Translations under genes and position numbers: made by a program
Shown here: one piece after another, positions 21,727 to 23,362 of the stretch
How positions within the stretch are numbered: position 1 is the first letter of the stretch
Layout: the number at the start of each line of letters is the position of its first letter
Origin: a virus
Length of the DNA: 23,362 nucleotides
Reading direction: 5' to 3' (one strand)
Virus record (IMG/VR): IMGVR_UViG_3300030061_000832
Span: 1 to 23,362 of that record
The notes under the pieces: model-generated
What the model was told of the DNA's origin: nothing
What the model saw: only the letters and a program-made list of their open reading frames with translations
The model's database searches: none

Positions 21727-21772
21727 AAGCCCAAACACGATTAAACTATGAAACTCGCAGGTGTTTGGGCTT
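21727..21772 (-). terminator. Probable terminator of the terminase operon
   Basis: AAGCCCAAACAC (21727-21738) pairs exactly with GTGTTTGGGCTT (21761-21772) across a 22-base loop. On the minus strand it is followed by TCTTTTG. It lies about 70 bases after the last small gene, consistent with an end to transcripts arriving from the terminase side. The long loop and interrupted T-tract make it less typical. Confidence 0.6.
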
Positions 21773-21773
21773 A

Positions 21774-21837
21774 TTGCACACTTATGAGTATCCGTCGATA
21801 CTCTTTACTACTTACCACAGCAATCACCTGTGTGCAA
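21774..21837 (-). ncRNA. Candidate three-way-junction RNA in the 3' UTR of the terminase operon
   Basis: TTGCA (21774-21778) and TGCAA (21833-21837) close a region holding GAGTATC/GATACTC (21786-21792 with 21797-21803, 4-base loop) and CACAG/CTGTG (21816-21820 with 21828-21832). Without the second hairpin the closing stem extends to 8 bp (TTGCACAC/GTGTGCAA). It directly follows the stop of the 62-residue gene and directly precedes the probable terminator, a common layout for small RNAs cut from mRNA 3' ends. It was checked for hammerhead and tRNA signatures and has neither. Confidence 0.45.
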
Positions 21838-21842
21838 CTGTT

Positions 21843-22031
21843 TTATTTATGTTTTTGGTTATACCACTCTGTGTAAGCACGGTCAACATAACGTTTTAGT
21901 ATTTCTCTGTCTGTGCATTCGAATATATCAAACAGCAAAGGCTTAAACATTTCATAAGGTGGGTTTTCATACTTGCCTTGTCTTACACCATATGGCTTTA
22001 GTTCCTCTAAGGAAATAATGGACTTCTTCAC
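21843..22031 (-). CDS. Small hypothetical protein, 62 aa
   Basis: It starts at GTG 22031, which overlaps the stop of the upstream gene (TAGTG), and encodes MKKSIISLEELKPYGVRQGK, then PPYEMFKPLLFDIFECTDRE and ends WYNQKHK. There is no membrane segment or known motif. The ribosome binding site is poor, so translation probably depends on coupling to the gene upstream. It is the last gene before the 0.8-kb non-coding gap. Function is unknown. Confidence 0.6.
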   Translation of the reverse strand: MKKSIISLEELKPYGVRQGKYENPPYEMFKPLLFDIFECTDREILKRYVDRAYTEWYNQKHK

Positions 22032-22312
22032 TATGAGATATCTATTGTGCCTTGGTCGGCTTTTGCCATTTTGTCTTTGAGTGTTTGTGTTGGATCATCA
22101 ACAAATTGTGTGTCTGCTTTACCAGGTGAGTTTATTTCACTTACACCTGTGCCTATACCAGTAACCAAACTGCCTTCATGTTTGATTAACTTTTTAAGTT
22201 GTCCAAAATGTTTTACACTTGCACCATATTGTGCACCTTTGTGTTTTCTAGCAACTGCTTTGGCATGTTTGCGTTTTAATTGTTTGTGGTTTTGTTTGCG
22301 TTGTTTTTTCAT
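22031..22312 (-). CDS. Small basic hypothetical protein, 93 aa
   Basis: The first 26 residues are extremely rich in Lys, Arg, His and Gln (MKKQRKQNHKQLKRKHAKAV), suggesting nucleic acid or phosphate binding. The rest is ordinary (HFGQLKKLIKHEGSLVTGIG, then acidic DDPTQTLKDKMAKADQGTID). AGGAATAAACT provides a ribosome binding site before ATG 22312. It lies in a run of small genes between the terminase and portal genes, where accessory packaging or head proteins are often found; no specific function can be assigned. Confidence 0.65.
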   Translation of the reverse strand: MKKQRKQNHKQLKRKHAKAVARKHKGAQYGASVKHFGQLKKLIKHEGSLVTGIGTGVSEINSPGKADTQFVDDPTQTLKDKMAKADQGTIDIS

Positions 22313-22321
22313 AGTTTATTC

Positions 22322-22606
22322 CTAACTTATATCTATTTCTTCTTGAATAGCATTTTGTGTTTGTTTTACACCTTCGGCAAATGTTTGTGCACCAGTATCT
22401 GAATGGTCTTGTAATGGATTTGGTTCTTCACCTATAACTCCTTCATCAATCATTTTTACATCACACATACCCCATGCTAATGCATAATATTTTATGTATC
22501 CATATACATCTGCTTGGTCTTTGCCTTTGAATGTTCTTCTTATTTTGGTTATTTCATAGTTTTTATCATGTTGCCTATAAAACAAATCTACTTCAACTCT
22601 ATACAT
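22322..22606 (-). CDS. Small hypothetical protein, 94 aa
   Basis: I choose ATG 22606 (MYRVEVDLFYRQHDKNYEIT) because GGAG lies six bases upstream and the start overlaps the previous stop by eight bases. An in-frame GTG at 22636 would lie inside the neighbouring gene. The N-terminal 50 residues look like a small alpha/beta domain (RRTFKGKDQADVYGYIKYYA), followed by a probably flexible C-terminus rich in Glu, Gln and Asn. No family is recognised. It lies in the terminase-portal interval and is part of the same overlapping gene chain. Confidence 0.65.
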   Translation of the reverse strand: MYRVEVDLFYRQHDKNYEITKIRRTFKGKDQADVYGYIKYYALAWGMCDVKMIDEGVIGEEPNPLQDHSDTGAQTFAEGVKQTQNAIQEEIDIS

Positions 22607-22790
22607 CTTCGTCTCCATAATGTTTTTTGTCTGCACTTTCTATACTGTTGTTCTTTAGTTGTTCTGCGTATCTATCTTGGTCTTTTTTGTGTTTACCAAA
22701 TATTTTATCCCAATTATCTCTATACCGGTCATCATCTTGAGTGTTACGTCTACCTGATCCTTTGCCACCATGCCAATTACTTTTCTTCAT
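22599..22790 (-). CDS. Small 'GGKGS' phage protein, 63 aa
   Basis: It begins MKKSNWHGGKGSGRRNTQDD and continues with RYRDNWDKIFGKHKKDQDRY. The pattern 'W.GGKGS..R ... Y..NWD.IFG' is one I know as a small conserved phage protein often near packaging genes, without an assigned function. ATG 22790 is preferred, with AGGA eight bases upstream and a 14-base overlap with the 88-residue gene. An in-frame upstream start at 22814 is less well placed. The YRDNWDKIFGK segment is echoed by YKDNYDKIDWGKK in the neighbouring protein. Confidence 0.75.
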   Translation of the reverse strand: MKKSNWHGGKGSGRRNTQDDDRYRDNWDKIFGKHKKDQDRYAEQLKNNSIESADKKHYGDEDV

Positions 22791-23043
22791 TGGGTTCATC
22801 CTGGTAAACACCATTTATTTTTACTCTAAACTTGGGTTTTGTTTTGTCTTTTTTGCCCCAATCTATTTTGTCATAGTTGTCTTTGTATTCTTGACTGTTG
22901 TCTGCACTACTGATACCACTACCAGGCTTAAATCCTTCTGCTCTATCTCTTGCCGCTCTTAGTGTAGGGTTTTTGGCAATTAAACTTTCATTCTTCTTCC
23001 ATTGACTGCTGTTCTTTTTTGGGGGTGGTGCGAATTTTTTCAT
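22777..23043 (-). CDS. Small basic hypothetical protein, 88 aa
   Basis: The start ATG 23043 overlaps the terminase stop by four bases (ATGA), with AGGAG upstream. The sequence is Lys- and Pro-rich at the start (MKKFAPPPKKNSSQWKKNES), then ARDRAEGFKPGSGI and YKDNYDKIDWGKKDK. The last resembles the YRDNWDKIFGK segment of the next gene's product, so the two may be related by duplication or share a binding partner. No catalytic or membrane features are seen. Because it is coupled to the terminase gene it may serve packaging, which is inference from position only. Confidence 0.65.
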   Translation of the reverse strand: MKKFAPPPKKNSSQWKKNESLIAKNPTLRAARDRAEGFKPGSGISSADNSQEYKDNYDKIDWGKKDKTKPKFRVKINGVYQDEPNEEK

Positions 23044-23362
23044 CTGTTTCTTGCTCCTGAGTATCTATGCGATTTACCTCTGTCTTGACTTTTTATTTCC
23101 TTGCGTATAACAAAGTTTTGATACACTACATATCCTAGTGCATCACCTAAATGGTCATATTGTCCATCTTTGTTTGGTTGTCTAGTGCCTTCCTTGTATG
23201 TGTGTTTGATTAAACATTCTCTAACACGTTTACAACTGGGGTCAACAAACAAATTGCGTTCTTTTATGTTGTTGCACAACATACTATTTACACTATTGAT
23301 TCTGTCCACAACTGGCGGATTGGTTTTGTTCACTTTTACTTTGAATCCTGCATTTTGTAACA
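23040..23362 (-). CDS. terL: Large terminase subunit, C-terminal part only (runs off the right edge)
   Basis: The frame is open to the window edge and gives about 106 residues, starting LQNAGFKVKVNKTNPPVVDR. It contains FVDPSCKRVRECLIKH and QYDHLGDALGYVVYQNF. This matches the end of the RNase H-like nuclease domain of large terminases, where the Asp of the 'DH.(G/A)DA..Y' motif is one of the metal-binding catalytic residues. The ATPase domain and the other nuclease residues are outside the window. The enzyme cuts concatemeric phage DNA and pumps it into the procapsid through the portal encoded about 2 kb downstream. Confidence 0.85.
   Translation of the reverse strand, partial: LQNAGFKVKVNKTNPPVVDRINSVNSMLCNNIKERNLFVDPSCKRVRECLIKHTYKEGTRQPNKDGQYDHLGDALGYVVYQNFVIRKEIKSQDRGKSHRYSGARNR

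Noticed and set aside
21774-21837. Hammerhead-type self-cleaving ribozyme
   Set aside because: A three-way junction is possible, but the conserved core (CUGAUGA ... GAAA) is missing on both strands.
21541-21840. tRNA or tmRNA genes in the structured gap
   Set aside because: The stems do not form a cloverleaf, and there is no T-loop consensus, anticodon arm of the right size or CCA-type end.

Overview
This window is part of the genome of a tailed, double-stranded DNA bacteriophage. It holds the late (virion-structure) region of a long-tailed, siphovirus-type phage. The DNA is AT-rich. The protein styles, such as a short tape measure, Asn/Thr-rich fibre repeats, a Hint-terminated tail-tip protein and small GGKGS proteins, resemble uncultured marine phages. 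A marine bacterial host is an inference from this resemblance; nothing in the window names the host. No tRNA, integrase, CRISPR array or insertion sequence was seen.

Every convincing protein gene is on the minus strand, so the biological order runs from the right end to the left end. At 23362-21843 lie the C-terminus of the large terminase subunit and five small, overlapping genes. At 21842-21008 there is a gap of about 0.8 kb without protein genes but packed with strong inverted repeats and terminators. At 21007-15921 lies the head and connector block: portal, scaffold, major capsid protein, a head-tail adaptor with an EF-hand-like loop, a tail-completion candidate and a major tail tube candidate. 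A strong intra-operon terminator follows at 15866-15898. At 15853-7428 lies the tail block: two small genes, a tail assembly chaperone pair joined by a canonical -1 slippery site, a gp10-like protein, the tape measure, two distal tail proteins, a GNAT-like protein, a large tail-tip protein ending in a complete Hint (intein-like) domain, and a fibre-assembly-like protein. At 7341-1021 lie a structural protein, a 1462-residue repeat-rich fibre, and four small genes including a holin/XhlA-like membrane protein. At 1-565 there is one small gene and the start of another.

Transcription appears to be organised by a shared octamer, GATAAATA. It occurs on the minus strand at 603, 988, 7399 and 21045, and once on the plus strand at 21400. 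I found it nowhere else, and all five copies lie in non-coding gaps. It resembles the T4-type late promoter TATAAATA. Applying T4 spacing puts starts of transcription 32 bases upstream of well-formed ribosome binding sites and start codons for two genes, which fixes their starts.

The copy at 988 stands just upstream of a region of about 340 bases with no convincing gene. That region begins with a long base-paired stem, contains several perfect hairpins and ends in a strong terminator. I read it as a discrete, late-expressed structured non-coding RNA and as the best candidate here for something undescribed. The structured gap at 21.1-21.84 kb, with terminators facing both ways, a three-way-junction fold and a large closed stem, is the second candidate.
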